64,000 bases of DNA from Paragordius varius. Taxonomy: Eukaryota > Nematomorpha. The DNA is taken from NCBI GenBank assembly GCA_964247055.1, contig OZ176051.1, positions 11,470,001 to 11,534,000 on the forward strand, given 5' to 3'. A program made the translations under genes and the position numbers. The notes under the pieces are model-generated. The model made no database searches. It was not told the origin of the DNA and worked only from the letters and a program-made list of their open reading frames with translations. Below, piece after piece: positions 45,551 to 59,465 of this stretch. The number at the start of each line of letters is the position of its first letter. The stretch's first letter is position 1.

Positions 45551-48500
45551 CAAAATTACGTGTTTTTACCAAAATATCTTTAAAAGTTTGAACCTCGTCA
45601 AGGGGCAAAAAGAATTTTTTTAATAATTCAGATAATAAAAACACGGGAATCGGTTGATCTGCCCGCATTGTAATTATACCTGTGACAAAAAATTCGATTG
45701 CAAAATTTAGAAAACTTATGTCGAATATTAACTTTTAATTTTTTATTTAAAAATGTTAATAATAATTTAGTCACATTATTTTGCGCACTTTCAATCATTT
45801 CTCTAAAAAAGTCAATTTTTATTAGGACATATCTCTATTAAAACAATATTATGCCTAATTATGCAAATAAAATTGTTGTATTTATTTACGATATGACAAA
45901 AAATTAGAGAAAATAGCAATCTAAATTAAAATTAGTGGACTATTTATCAGTATTAAAATTTCATTAATTTATACAATATATGACAATCGTTGTGGAGTAT
46001 ACACTGGAAGATAATTGTTTAACTATGTTGAGCTTATATAAGAAATATTTAATATATTCATTTTATAGAAATAAAATTTAGTATGAACATCAAATTTTGA
46101 AATAAAACAATACTCAGGAGACCTGTTATATATTTTATAATTTTAAGGTCCATAATTTATTGTTTTATATGTGTGGTATATGTGTGCTACTAAATATTTA
46201 AATATTTATGACAAAAGTTCAATGGCCAAAAACTGATTTTAGAGCAAAAATTAATTTCTAAAATCGATTAAATTTAGAAAAATTAAAAAATCACAAATCG
46301 ATTAACCAAGTTTTACGTTTCTTATGTTAACTGAACTCTGATTTTTGTGCTAAAATAAATGAACGACATACAATTTCGAACATCTATCAATAATTGATTT
46401 TTTGAAAAATAAAATAATTAAATATTGGGGATATTATTATAATTAATAAAAATTTACCTCATCGATTGTCCGATTCGGAAATTGACAATTGAGATAAGTC
46501 GGCGCACCAATATGGGATATAATGTCATGTTTAGAAATCCAGCATTCAAACAAGTTTATCAAACAAATGTGAATGACTATTATTAAAATGGATTAAAAAT
46601 ATTTCTAATAAATTATTTGAAACAGGCATAACTTAAATGATATTTTTTCACATATAAGGCATGAGGCTAGGAAGTTTTATTTCATAAAACTAACATCTAA
46701 CTATATTTTTATAAATGGGACAGAATAGGGGGTGCTCCCCATGACGGCTTAAAATCTAAGGCGCAAGATTGAGAAACGACCCTAATGTTAATAAACCGTA
46801 ATGTTTATGGTTATTTGATAATTGGTTTATTTAAAATTATTTAATTTAAAACTGAATGAACTAATCATTGTTAGTTTTTTCACACATATTGTATTTATAA
46901 TTTATTTACTGGTTCTTTCTAAATATTATATTATAAAAATTAAAATAGTGCCACGGAAAGCTAAAACTAATATTAAATTTTGCATTTTTATCTTTGTTTT
47001 TTGGAGGACGAGGAGGGGGCAAGATTCATTTTTCATAATTGGTGGCATCTAAACAAAAAAGGTTAAGAACCATTTAACACGTCATGAATTTTTTAAATTC
47101 TTTTTTAAGTTCCAAAGAAGCGAATAGAAGGGAGGGCTACAAGGGCTTGCAGATTGATGTTTTTACAATCGAGCTGAACTGATTGGAATAATAAATAAAT
47201 CTACGTGGATATAAAAATGAAATTAAATTTTTATTTCTTTTATCTTAAACCTATCCTTACTCTATCCTTCAATTAATTAAATCTAGGCTATAAAAATATC
47301 TAAACTTTAATAAAAATAATCGTGATTTATAGATATATTCCGTTTCTTAGGATATTGTGTTGTAATTTTTATTGATATAAAATTGATAAATCATAAAATA
47401 ATGGTTTGATGATAGCTCGTATAAACTATAGCATGTTGATGTTTAACCAATTTTTCCATTTTTTGGTTTTATAAACTAATAAATTTTATTTGGTTTTGTT
47501 TTTACATTAAAAAAGAAAATTAAATAGTTTAAAAATCTCATCCATCACATGATTATCTAACACAAAATATAAAAAGTAGTAAGTAGACTGACTAATTCTT
47601 AATTGGATATTTCACGTAAATGATTGTTTTGTCTCGCTTTTTCGCTTTTAGACAAAACAAATACAATGCATGAGCATAATTTAACTGTCCAAGACACAAA
47701 ATGAAAAAATAACCTGATTTATTGATCGTATTTATAGAGTAGAAAATAATATTTTGCAGAATTATTGGTAAAAAACTATTTATAAGTTTAGATTAGAGGT
47801 CGCATGCCGCACAAAATATCGGGCTGCATATTGGGTCTGCTTGAAAATCCATAAGATAAAAGATAAATGAGTTGGCTATGATTCAACGATTATGCTAATA
47901 TATAATAACATACAGATAATTATTAACTAATTTTGACAAATAAAAAAACAAAAGGTACAGCCTTTTCTATAATAAATATCTAAACAATCACTACATTTAG
48001 TTAATTATCCTTAAAATCATATATAACTCCAATTGAATATCAATTATTTCGGAAATAAGAATTCGTTAACATTCAATCAATATTTGAGGCTAAATAAAAA
48101 CGTTAATATGAAAAGTTACGATTCAGGTCCTGCGTTAATGAAATTACGTAGAACGATTGATAAAAAGTGCGATGTCTAAAAAGTGATCTGTTTAATGTTA
48201 AAATAATTTCATTTTTGAATAGTAAAAATATAAATGTTACAAGAGATTTCGTATTTGGTGTATATAAGTATTACTACTTAAAATCCGGCTCAATATTTAT
48301 CCATATACATAATATATCGCTGACTAATAAATATTATTTCAAAATTCGTAACTATTAGCATACCTAAAGCGGTTTTGAATATCATTATGTGGGTAGAGTT
48401 ACCGATGATATAGTGTGTAATTAAAATATTCCAACATGATATTTTCTATCATCATATTTAATATATTATAAGGAATTCATCTCCAAAAATAATCCTTTTA

Positions 48501-49390
48501 AGTCCATTAGCATGCAGATCATATATGTAATAATCAAATTAATTATTTTTTTCATGATTATATGATAATATCAATCGAAAATTTCACATTTGAGATAGGA
48601 AATCAATTTTAACGAATTACCAAAAATAAGCATAACTAAGGATCATATATCAGATTATAAATCAATATTATTAGTAGAAAAAATAAAAATTATATATTTA
48701 CACATACATAAATATATATACACAAATGTCAATAGTGATGAAAAATTATTATAATCTTAATAATAATAAAAAAATATAGGAAAGAAAAAATAAAAAAGAA
48801 AATAAAAAGAATAGGATATTTTATAATTGTCGTAAATTGATTGGTGGACATACATATATATACATGATCAGTTTATCACACTATTGGGAATTCTATGATT
48901 GGTATGTATTACCAAAAAATATTATTGAATTTTTATCCTATTAGATGATAATTGATGAATAAGCTTTATTTTTTAAATTTTTTTATTTGAACTTTGGGTA
49001 ATGTCATAGAAATCGGATCTGTTATAATGAGCGAGCTTATAGATTTAAAACATATCATATCATTTTTTAAAAACCTATTTTTGCTGTTTTAGTAGAGAGA
49101 ATTAACAAATTTTATAATATTTTATATAATAAATCTCTGATTTATTTTGGGTTATAATAATTATTAAATCATTAAAATATCGTTTTTTGGCGATCAATAC
49201 AAGATTTAGCGAAATTTGTTCCAATAGGCTGTAAACCAAGCTAATTAAATCTAAAGCACTTTATATAATTTAAAGAAAAGTATTTAAAAGGGTGAAAAAT
49301 TTGATAATATTAAATTGTGTAGAAAAGCTGTTTATCGCTATTTTACCAGATATCAAAGCTTTTGTGTATTGGTAAACTGGTAATTTAAAG
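45551..49390. other. AT-rich intergenic or intronic stretch
   Basis: No convincing coding. At about 47060-47080 the segment GGTTAAGAACCATTT resembles a hAT-type terminus (reverse complement AAATGGTTCTTAACC), but no partner end was found. Confidence 0.4.
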
Positions 49391-49394
49391 AGAA

Positions 49395-50110
49395 AAGTAC
49401 GGCGGTCACGATAAAAATTTTCATCAAGCGTAAGGTATATTTCACTGGTTTTTCTGTGTTAGACGGAGCATTGTCATAGGGCAAAATATCTTGCCATGCT
49501 TTTTGGCTCATTTTGGTCTTTTCTATTACAGCATGGTTTGGTGGCGTTGTTAATATTAGGTTTCACAAATATATAATACTAGATAGATACCACTCTGGTC
49601 CAACAAGACGCAGAAAATTACCATCTTTCAATTTGTCTTGGCGTGAAAGAAACTTAAAAGATGCTACGATTCTTTATGTTATGGATTTGCAAAATAAAAC
49701 TCTTTCTCATCACCCATACAAATCGATAAATGACTGTTATTTTGTGATACTCTATTAGACGTTTGAATTGTGATGGACCAATATACCGGTTTATTGGTCT
49801 TTTGCTCATAGACGTTTATGGATTGTTTTTTGTGTTTCACCTAATCCTTCCGCCAATTCTCATTAAGCTTGCGGTGGGTCATTCTCTATTAATTGTTGTC
49901 TTTATTGTCTTCGCAGTTGTGTAGTCAAGCGCCGACTCTCTTCACATTCAAATTCAAAAATTTGAAACTATTTTTCACATGTTTTTACCTGTGGTACCTC
50001 TTTACCATATGGTATCAGCATGGGTTTAATGGACTTTTTTCTTATGGAAGAAAGCAATACGGCCGCAAATATTCTTTTTCGAACATAAAATTCGACATCA
50101 TTAATGAATA
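49395..50110 (-). mobile_element. mariner transposase remnant
   Basis: On the minus strand from about 50.1 kb: AAVLLSSIRKKSIKPMLIPY, VKTCEKWFQIFEFE (first helix-turn-helix), RRLTTQLRRQ, LGETQKTIHKRL (second helix-turn-helix), then MSQKAWQDILPYDNAPSNTE with KPVKYTLRLMK, the HDNAPSH..KPVK.TL block. It is interrupted by stops and shortened in the middle. Plus-strand open frames here are shadows. Confidence 0.75.
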
Positions 50111-53100
50111 ATAAAAATAGGAGGCTAGTTTTTGGATAAAACTTGTGGGTGCTTTTTGTTTAATTAAAGATAAACAAAATAACATTTCAACCGAATCCAT
50201 TTGCTGCGTATTTCGCTTAAATTAAAAGGGGATGAATGACCTTTGATTACACATGTATTTATAGGGCAAATTTAGGGTCAAAAATGTAGGCTTTCAAATA
50301 TTCTCATTTTTGGAGGGTGATAGGTTTTAAATATAATGCAAGATTGTGGCATCGATATGGAGAGATGAAAATTACATTTTCCTAATCCAAAACATTGGAG
50401 TAGTTTTTTTTAATAATAATGCTTATTTTCATATTTTGGTAAAAATATTTAACAATAAGAATATTATTTTAACGCTTAAATTCTCTATCCAAGGTTTGGG
50501 GTTAATATGTTCTAAAATATGTTGAGAAGTTAATGTGGATAAAATCTTTTTAAACATAGTTTTGCGGCCCGCAAAAATTTCAGATACATAATTTTAGCAA
50601 TTTAACTAGTGTGATTTTTTAGAACAAATTTTTTCAATAATTTTCCCCGAATTTCGGCCATGAAGTAGCAAAAAATATTGAGATAAATAGTAGTATCTAC
50701 AAACTCATGTTACTAACTTAATAGAATATTTTGCAGCGTCCAAACACAATAATATAAAGCAACTAAAAATTGAATAACAATTCTATTTTACATATATATT
50801 CGTGGTATATTCAATAAGTTACGATTAAATTATTCTAGTTTAAAAAATAAATTCCTTAATATGTTGCCATGAAGCGTGATCAATAGTTCTTGTATTTTTT
50901 AAACATTTGGGGTCACTAAAAGGCCTTATTTATCTCTAAATATTTGTTTGTTAATAGTACCACCATTTTTTACGTCCCTTTTTGGTGATAGTGATAAAAT
51001 AGCGGTCAAGTTAATAAAAAATTAAATTTGTTTCTATAGATTCTATTTCAAAAAATATATAATTTATTTTTAATGAAACCTCATAAATATATAGAAGATG
51101 GTTAAAATAAATAAATATGGTAACATTGAAATCGAAATGACCAATATAGTAAACTAACGTTTCTGGCGCAACCGTAGAGTTTTTATTGGTAAGATAAAAC
51201 ACATTTTAACAGTAACTCCAAACCGCATTAAAGGATTACATAGCTAGCCTATTAAATGTATATATATATATATATATATATAACTGTTTTGGAAACAAAA
51301 GAAAAAATTCGACACCAAGCGACATCTTCAAAGAAAATATAATATATATTAATAGTAGAATTATGAATTTATCTTTGACCATTTATCCTTACAAAATGAC
51401 CATCGAATTATTCAAAAAATGGGATTTCTATCAAAAGAATTATGGAATAATCTTTAACATTATGTATTCTGAGCTTTAATTTGGTTATGGAATGTATACA
51501 TATATATATATATATTTATATATATATATATATATATAACAATAATATTATTCGTGTCATGGCAAATTCAATTTTGTGGTCTTTGTTTAAGATTTACTCA
51601 TAATTTTTTATTTCGACCTAATCTAATCAGTCTCATTAATTATATTAAATTCGACATAATTATGAGATAATTTATAAATTTTATTAAAATATTCGATTAG
51701 TTTTCCTTTAAAATGTCTTTAAAACTTGTTTAAATAAATCTTAAATATCGTTATAGGTAATGCGTTAAGGATTATTAATTCTGTAAATAAAGGTAAAATT
51801 AAAATATCTAACCCGAAATCTCCAGATAAACTTTTGAATTCCACATCATTTCATAAAAATTTAGTGTAACAAATTCAAATAACACTATTCTGTATTTTTA
51901 AAGGAAATATTTAGAAATTAATAAATTGATAAAGATGTAATATTTTGTGTTTAAACAATTTTCGTAATATAGCCATTTGTCTCAATAAATCATATACGGC
52001 TATTTAACTATTGTGGCGTTAATTATTTGCACGCATTATATATATATATAATGAAATTTAATGATATTTTAATGTATTAATATATATGAATACTAGTTTG
52101 ATTTCAATATATTTTCTTTTATTGCACAAACAATTAAAAACTTGGATAATATCTGATAATATAATATAATAATTTTATGTATAAGGCAGAAAGATATTTG
52201 GCGCACGTTAATTTTATTAAAAGGGATATTTTCATATATAATTAATTCATATTGATTGATTATTAATTATGAACGACTTGAAATATATTTTTCGATGCCT
52301 CATAAATTTAATTTTAAATATAATTTGTTTTTCAGTAACGGAATCGTATAACCTTACTATTTATGTGGTTTTTTTTGTTAAAATAATAATTTTCAAGATT
52401 TTATTTGGTTGTAAAACAAGAATGCAGTTTGATTGTCTTGAAGTAGACTTGTCAAATTTTCATATTTTTTTACTGCAATGAATTCTATGCAACGCATATC
52501 TTATTAAAATTAAATTATACTATCTATAGTGATGACAAAAAATTATTTATATTTTTTATTTTTTTATGACGCAAACAATAAGACTTATTTCCTGTTAAAT
52601 TTGTTAAATCACTATTTGGTTGTTAGTTACATCATGCACAAGGCCACTCAAAAGTAAGTTTTTTTTTCTTTTAAACCAGTTAGAAAACACCTTAAAGTCT
52701 TCATTTATGACTGGGAAAAAATAAATATGAAATAAGAAAAAATTATTTTAATCATATTATTATACAAATTATAATAAGTTATTTAGCATGGCATTTTGAC
52801 ATATTGTGTAGACAAAATTTGTGTGTGTAATTTACATAAATTTAATTAAATTCTACCAAATTTAGGTTGATAAAAGAATAAAAATTTTTTTTTAAACTAT
52901 TAAATATTTAAATTAAAGCATCTTAAATATCTTTACAATATGTTAGCATTAAATAAAATCATTTATGGTATTTTATTAAAGGGTTCATCGCAAATATGTT
53001 CCCCCAAAAAAGGGTGGACATAAGAATAAGATGGGTGGATTACAATATTGTGCATTTTTTAGGAAATAAAACCACAATAATATACTGCATAATTTTAAAG

Positions 53101-53689
53101 TTTATGATTATTTCATCAGATGAAAAATTAAAATACAGAGTTAGAATTTGGTAATCATTGTTCCATAAAACAGTTTAAGGGGGCGTTCCATAAGTTATTT
53201 TAAAAAACACCATAATACTCATGGCATAATTAAAATATAATGGTATTATTTTGGGTTATAAATGGTTTTCACCCAAAAAAATTTAAAAAGTTAAAGGGCA
53301 CCTAGAAAAATTTTTATATTTTTAGGAATCGTTCATAATTTCGACTAATTAATAAATTTTATTTTTTGCCGGTAACGGTATCTGAAACTAACCTTTATTA
53401 ATTGATTCATAAATAAATTATAAAGAGATATTAGAAAGTTTTTGGCCTCGTTTTCCGAAGTGTTTTCAAGACACCATTTTACACTTTGAACGTAAATCCA
53501 CAAACTTAATTAAAACAAAACCTTTCAAAAGGCTGATTATTAAAAATAAGCTCCAGCTTAATTTTGTAAATATTGTTGCCTTATCGTCCTGAATCAATAT
53601 TAAATTTGTTAAATAATAATTAATGGATCCAATTTTGTTGTTTTTTTATTAGTTTTGTTCTATCAATAACAATCAAGTTTGACATTTAA
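50111..53689. other. AT-rich stretch with microsatellites
   Basis: Contains (TA)n tracts at 51259-51282 and 51496-51539 and a TA-rich patch at 52037-52052. Open frames are compositionally AT-biased with no homology I recognise. A segment at 53177-53200 (AAGGGGGCGTTCCATAAGTT) looks like a transposon edge. Confidence 0.4.
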
Positions 53690-54385
53690 AGAGGTCGATA
53701 ACAAAAAATTGATTAAATTGTAAACGACAGAAAAATATCCTGATGATATATATCTTTTGCTAGGCATCAAAATTATCAATTTTCTTTTGATTTTGGCCCT
53801 TGAAAGTGATTTGAGAAAATTATTTACACTTTTTGGATAGTATTCCACATAAAATGGCATTGCGCATTTTTTAATAAATTTTTATGGTAAAAGCTTATTC
53901 TTTCCAAAAAAATATTACTAAAATAAATTATAAACCACATATAAAAAGCAAGATAATATTTTTTACGCTTAAAAAATTGTCAAAAATTAAATTTTTGGAA
54001 AAAGGTATCCATTTAAATATTAGTTGATATTAAAATTTAGCATACATTTAATTTTTTCACGCACGGCATTTTTGTGTTTATTTTAAAAGAACTAGCCCAT
54101 TAGAAGAGCAAAAATATTTGGGACTTTCGCAGTCGTCCATATCTGAATTTTTTTAAAAATATTGTTTTGGTCTTTATATGTAGTTTAGGATATATTTTAT
54201 AATATTTTTAGGAATGAAGCATTTACCATAAAATTTGCTTAACAATATGTGCCCAGATGCCATTTTCTGATATTGATCACTTGCCAAAAAAGTGTAAATA
54301 AGTTTCCTAAACCACTCGTAAGGCCAAAACTAAAAGAACCATGATAATCCTAATACATTTTCATATTAGAATATATATATTTAAT
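53690..54385. repeat. Dispersed repeat family R2, head-to-head pair
   Basis: A minus-strand copy (53690-53946) and a plus-strand copy (53950-54385) face away from a centre near 53.95 kb. The plus copy contains CCCATTAGAAGAGCAAAAAT, GCCATTTTCTGATATTGATC, TTGCCAAAAAAGTGTAAATA and ACCATGATAATCCTAATACA. The minus copy contains the complement of AAAAAGTGTAAATAATTTTC and GGGCCAAAATCAAAAGAAAA. Confidence 0.7.
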
Positions 54386-56026
54386 AAGAATATTTTTTAT
54401 ACCACCGATTTCGGACGTAGTGTATTTTAAAGTGAATATTTTTAAAATGACTTTGTTTATATATTTTTATGCCAACTTTATTATTTTACCCCTGTAAGCG
54501 GAACAAGTATCAAGGGAAAGGCAAAACCATCTTAACACAAAATTTGGACTGCATACTTAAAATTTTTAACTGGTAGTGATTTTTTAAATAATAAAAACAA
54601 CCACGGTTTCAATCCTAAAACGGTAATTTTGGTCGGATCAAATATTTTTCAATGATAATTGAGAAGGCTTTTGATCCTTAAAAATTATAATATCGCAAAA
54701 ATACTTTAAAGTTGCATATTCTTAGGAAATTATGACGATAAAACCCATACTTTTGCCATTTAATGCTATAAGATTTAGGTATAATACTATGTCAGATAGG
54801 CAACTTCTGATTAATTACAATTACGACTTATCTCTAACAATTACAAAATAAAAAATTATCCTGAGACCATTCTTCCTTACCAACACCTTTGAGACATTTT
54901 TAATGGATTATTGTAGTTTTCATCGGGGTTTATTAAAAATTGGCATTGTTGCACCAAATTAAAATGTTTCAAAATTTTAACGAATCACGCAATAAATCAT
55001 AGCGATTATGTTATTTAGGTATTATTTAATTATATTTTTCTAATACGATGCCTTACATTGGTAAAAACTTATTGTCATTTAGATTTGTCCTTGATTTTAC
55101 TTGTAGTTTAGAATAATTGATTAATCTAATATTAATGCTTGTTTGAGTTTATCATAAATTGAATTATTTTATCAAATCAAGATAAGTATTAAGTGTTTTA
55201 GCGTTAGATTTGTTAATGTGCGTGCACATTGAGGACTCGACCCATATACCAATGAATAAACGAATCAAACCCTTATATCTTGGGTAGGATGTGATTTAAA
55301 CTTCACCACAGAGACTGGTTCTTAATGTTCATAATTAACCAATTTTACCATAGTAATTAACACAAATGGCTTCACAATCCGATTTTTTGATCCAAAAAAT
55401 TAGGCCCAAGATAAAAATAATTGCCAGTATCATCGATCGATTTTTAATTATGTTTATTATTCCAAAAAATTAGTTGAACAATTTTATTAACTTTTGAGTC
55501 AAAGCCTCACATTACTGTAATTTTTGGCTTAATCTCCGTTGAATTAAAAAAAGTTTTTGATTAACAAAACTTTGTTTTCAGCGAAAGCCAATTAATATGC
55601 TTTTCGCTGGCCCATTTTAATTTTTAAACTTTTTCTATCAAGTTTAAGGATATTCTAAGGCCATAATATAATAGCTTTTATTATATTAAACTATAATTAA
55701 AAAATTTAATTAAATTTTAATTCTTAATTGGGGGCCTTCAATATCGCAATGAGACTCTCAATAGGATCCAAGCAAAAACGCTGAAATTGGCTCGATAATA
55801 TTTTTTTATGCTATATTTAGTCATTAACAATTTATTTTTATAAAAGAGAGTTTTTCTAATTAATTATTAAAATTTTGTTCAACCGTTAAAATGGTTTTTT
55901 GAAGCATGGTGGAAACGGTAAAACACTCAAAAATATTATAAAAGGCTTCTATATGAGCTCGATGATGCTGAATATTTATATAGCTTATTTAATAAAAAAC
56001 CGGTTTTACTTCAAATATAAATGTTA
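54386..56026. other. AT-rich intergenic stretch
   Basis: No gene or repeat recognised. Confidence 0.4.
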
Positions 56027-56197
56027 GTGAAATACAGTGGCGTACCGAGCATTTGCGGCGCCCGGGGCATAAAACTTCTATGGCGCCCCCCCCCCCCCTC
56101 CCCTTTTTTTTAAAAGCCAATAATACAATTTAGTAAAAAAATACAAACGTTGAACCTTAACACCATAGATAAGACAGCACAGTCATATAAATTTTAA

Positions 56198-56249
<52 letters not shown>

Positions 56250-56252
<3 letters not shown>

Positions 56253-58108
56253 GGCTTCTTAAACTATGGGTCGCGACCCCAAATGGGGTCGCGAGTGATA
56301 AAATTAAAATTTAACAAAAAATGTTTTTTAACTTGTAAAATCTATATGTTTATAAAAATGGAAAATGCGGCTTTGTATGTTTCCGGAAAACCGGTAGACC
56401 CATTGATATCCAAATGTCGAAAAAATATAATCAATAATGAATGCCCCGACAATAGCTGCGTCTTTTTTTGAATTAGGCCCCCAGTTCAAGCCCACGTGTA
56501 AAAAACGGTTTTTTTTGAAAAATCGTGTCTTTGAGACAATTTTCCTGAAAACGTGTTGGATTATTCGATTTCACATATATTTTTTTACTTATTTTGCGCC
56601 GAACATAGGCTCGCTTTTTTAATTTCCACCCCCTTTTTACCCGCTCCCCCCGTAAAATGCCATTTTTTCAAAAAATTTGTCCACTAAAATAATTTTTTGA
56701 ATCTATTTTTCGCCCAAGGTACGAGACTCTAAGGATCCCAGGTATTCCCTGTTAAAAGGCATATATTTTAGTTTTTTATATTGGCTGCTGTGTAAATAGA
56801 TACCCGCCAAAAATTGCCCCATCATAAGAAGATAGCGCGCCCTTGTGGTTAAATTTCAAAAAACCTATCAGGCCATATCAATAAAAAATATTACCAATAA
56901 CAGGGCAATAATTTAGGTCGTACGAATTTTTATTCACGCCCTGAAAAATACGCCACTATACAATGATTTTTTAGTTATAAGGCAATTTTTCCAAAACCTA
57001 ATGAGAGCATATGGAATCAATAATGATTCCAGGTATTCTCCGTAAAAACGCAAAAATTTCAATCAAGCGTTTTTTTGTATCAGCTTTTGGGTTAGGAGCT
57101 ACTTGCCTAAAACTGCGCCACCATATCGATACAGCGTGACTTTGGAGGCAAATGTTAGAAAACTTATCAAGCCATATGGGTTCAATAAGGGCTTGAAATA
57201 TTACCTAAAAAAAGCAAAAATTTGAGTAGAGCGGTTTTATTAAATTACCCTTAATTAAACCCTTTCCCTGAAAAAATGCGCCACCATAGAATGACTTTTT
57301 GGTTTTGGGGCACCAGGAGGGCATATGGAATCAATCATGATTCCAGGTATTGCCCGAATTAAGGCAAAAATTTTAATTAAGCGTTTTTTTTTCGCCTCTG
57401 GTTAGAGGCTACCCGCGTAAAACTGCGTCCAATCTCGATACAGCAAGCCAAATTTCAGAAAACCTATGAGTCTAATAGGAACATTGAATTCCACGATAAT
57501 TCCAGATAATCCCCATATGAGGGCAAAAATTTCAACCAGCGCTTTTTTATACCTGCCCTAGGTTAGGAGTACCCTCCACAAACTGCTCCACTATATAGAA
57601 ATTGCTTGATTTGGAGCTAATTTACAGAAAATTTAAAAGGCATATGAGCTCATTACCTTGAAATATTATCCGTAACTAAATAAAAAATCAGGCGTTTTTT
57701 ATAGCAGTTAATTTGTGGCTTTTATGCCCTAAAAGTACGCCATCTTTTAACAATAATTTAGTGTTGAGGTATTTTTTCGAAACTCCATAAATGTCAAAGA
57801 TGATTCCAAATATTTGTCAATAAGAAGCCATACGAGTTCAGTTAAACACATTTCTGGGGAATTTGTAGAATATCATTCTTTCCTTCAAAAAGGCCACCGA
57901 TCAATAACTTGTATAACTTTACTATGAATCAGAAGATGTTAAAGAAATTTATAAAAATGTAAATTTATGTTTGTAAATCTCTTAAAACCGAAATAATCCT
58001 GATAAATATTATCAACAAAATTTATAAGCGTTTTTCGAATTGTTGGGGTCGTTAAGAAACTCGATATCATAAATGGGGTAGGGAATTACAAAAGTTTAAA
58101 AAGCCCTG
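56250..58108 (+). mobile_element. hAT-type non-autonomous element carrying the modular repeat (E4)
   Basis: Ends CAGGGCTTCTTAAACT and AGTTTAAAAAGCCCTG form an inverted pair with one mismatch. Flanks ATATATAT and ATCTATAT fit an 8-bp duplication with one change, though the (TA)n context makes this weak. GGGTCGCGACCCC lies next to the left end. The module block begins about 56360 and the monomer array runs from about 56700 to 57900, ending where the array in E1 also ends (CATTCTTTCCTTCAAAAAGG). Confidence 0.75.
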
Positions 58109-58167
58109 ATCTATATGATAGTAAATTTATTCCTTTTTGAATGCATAAATATTCTAATAAATTCTAT

Positions 58168-58612
58168 AATATAGAAATCTATATAATTATAAAAATGGAA
58201 AATGGTGGCTTTGTGATCTGTTTCCGAAAAACCGGTAGACCCAATCAAATCCAAACATCGAAAAAATATAATCATTAATAAATGCCCCGACAATAGCTTC
58301 GCCCTTTTTTGAAATAGGCCCCCAGTTCGGGCACACCCCGTGTAAAAAACGGTTTTCTTTGAAAACAGAAGTCTACAAAAATCGTGTCTTTGAGACAATC
58401 TTCCGGAGAACGTGTTGAAACATATTTCAAATGTGATTTTCGTTTACCATTTTCGATTGCGCCGAAAATGGTCGTCTCTGTTTTTTAATTTAGGCCCTAT
58501 ATTTACTTGCTCCCCCCATAAAATGCCATTTTTTTCAAAAAAACAAAGTCCACAAAAATAATTTATTAAATCTGTTTTTCGCCCTAGGTGTGAGATCGTT
58601 TGGCCCAAGTAA
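58168..58612 (+). repeat. Modular repeat fragment (E5)
   Basis: ATAAAAATGGAAAATGGTGG, TTTCCGAAAAACCGGTAGAC, ATTGCGCCGAAAATGG and GCTCCCCCCATAAAATGCCA: the conserved block without the monomer array, directly right of E4 and in the same orientation. Confidence 0.7.
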
Positions 58613-58689
58613 ACAATATATTAGTATGGATGCACCGTTTTAAAATTTAATGAGATCATAGCTAAATAATGTTTTGAAATACTTTCAAC

Positions 58690-59406
58690 TAGGGTTGTGC
58701 ATTTGACTGCTTTTTCAAAAAAGTCCGGTCAGACCCGGTCAGACCATAGTCATGACCACGGTCATGACCACTTTTTACTTAAGTTACCATTCGATATTGG
58801 ATTGCAAAAATAATGTTAGAACGACACTTGCATTTTATTATTAATATCACATTTTTCCTTAAAAGTTTGTATTATACTTTCTAATATTTATTATTTACGA
58901 ATATATTTAATCAAATTTAATCAAGAATTTTGTTTTCAAATAAATTTTGGCACATGTTTGTGGCTTTATGAATACATAGCTTTTACTTGATTTTTTGAAT
59001 AAAATTTTACCTAGTTTGTTTTACATTTTCTTTTATCATTGGAATATCCAATTACAAAATGTTTTTTCATTTTATTGGTTCACACATATGGAAGAATTGG
59101 ATATTTTGCGAAGTGCCTGATTGTTTTGTTTTTCGCAATGACTGGATAAAATGTTAATGTTATAAGGATGCATGTTAAACAATTTTATATTTTTAAATAA
59201 GGAAATTTCAATAATTAATCTATATTTTTTAAAATATATATCAAAAAATAATATAATCTTAGTATCTCTATTCCAAAGAAAATTTACCAGCAATTTTTCA
59301 GAAAACAGCTGTTATTTTAAATGACCATGGTCAAAAAATAAATAGTCACTGACCAAGTCATGACCCGTTCACTTGACTGGGTCATGACTTGGTCAGCACA
59401 ACCCTA
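58690..59406 (+). mobile_element. Non-autonomous hAT-like MITE M1, copy 2
   Basis: Ends TAGGGTTGTGC and GCACAACCCTA are exact inverted repeats of 11 bp. Flanking octamers CTTTCAAC (58682-58689) and CTTTTAAC (59407-59414) differ at one base, a hAT-type duplication. Both subterminal regions carry several GGTCATGACC-like palindromes. No coding. Confidence 0.8.
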
Positions 59407-59414
59407 CTTTTAAC

Positions 59415-59465
59415 GCTCCCCTCCCACCCGGAAGTCCGAAGGACTTCCTCGGGTTGCTTAGCAGC
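59415..59465 (+). other. Twin hairpins ending CGCTAG, possible Helitron 3' end
   Basis: GGAAGTCCGAAGGACTTCC forms a stem, immediately followed by CTCGGGTTGCTTAGCAGCCC GAG, a second stem, then ATTTTCG and CTAG|T. A GC-rich hairpin some 7 bp before a CTAG followed by T is the usual look of a Helitron 3' terminus. No 5' end identified. Confidence 0.45.

Noticed and set aside
47060-47080. hAT-like terminus GGTTAAGAACCATTT
   Set aside because: No matching opposite end or 8-bp duplication found, so a full element cannot be drawn.
49513-49758. 81-codon plus-strand open frame
   Set aside because: Shadow of the minus-strand mariner remnant.
52269-52481. 70-codon open frame with a hydrophobic start (MNDLKYIFRCLINLILN)
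   Set aside because: Looks like a signal peptide, but hydrophobicity is expected from AT-rich codons; no promoter, donor or second exon supports it.
53177-53200. Transposon-like edge GGGGGCGTTCCATAAGTT
   Set aside because: Only one end seen; no partner, duplication or second copy.
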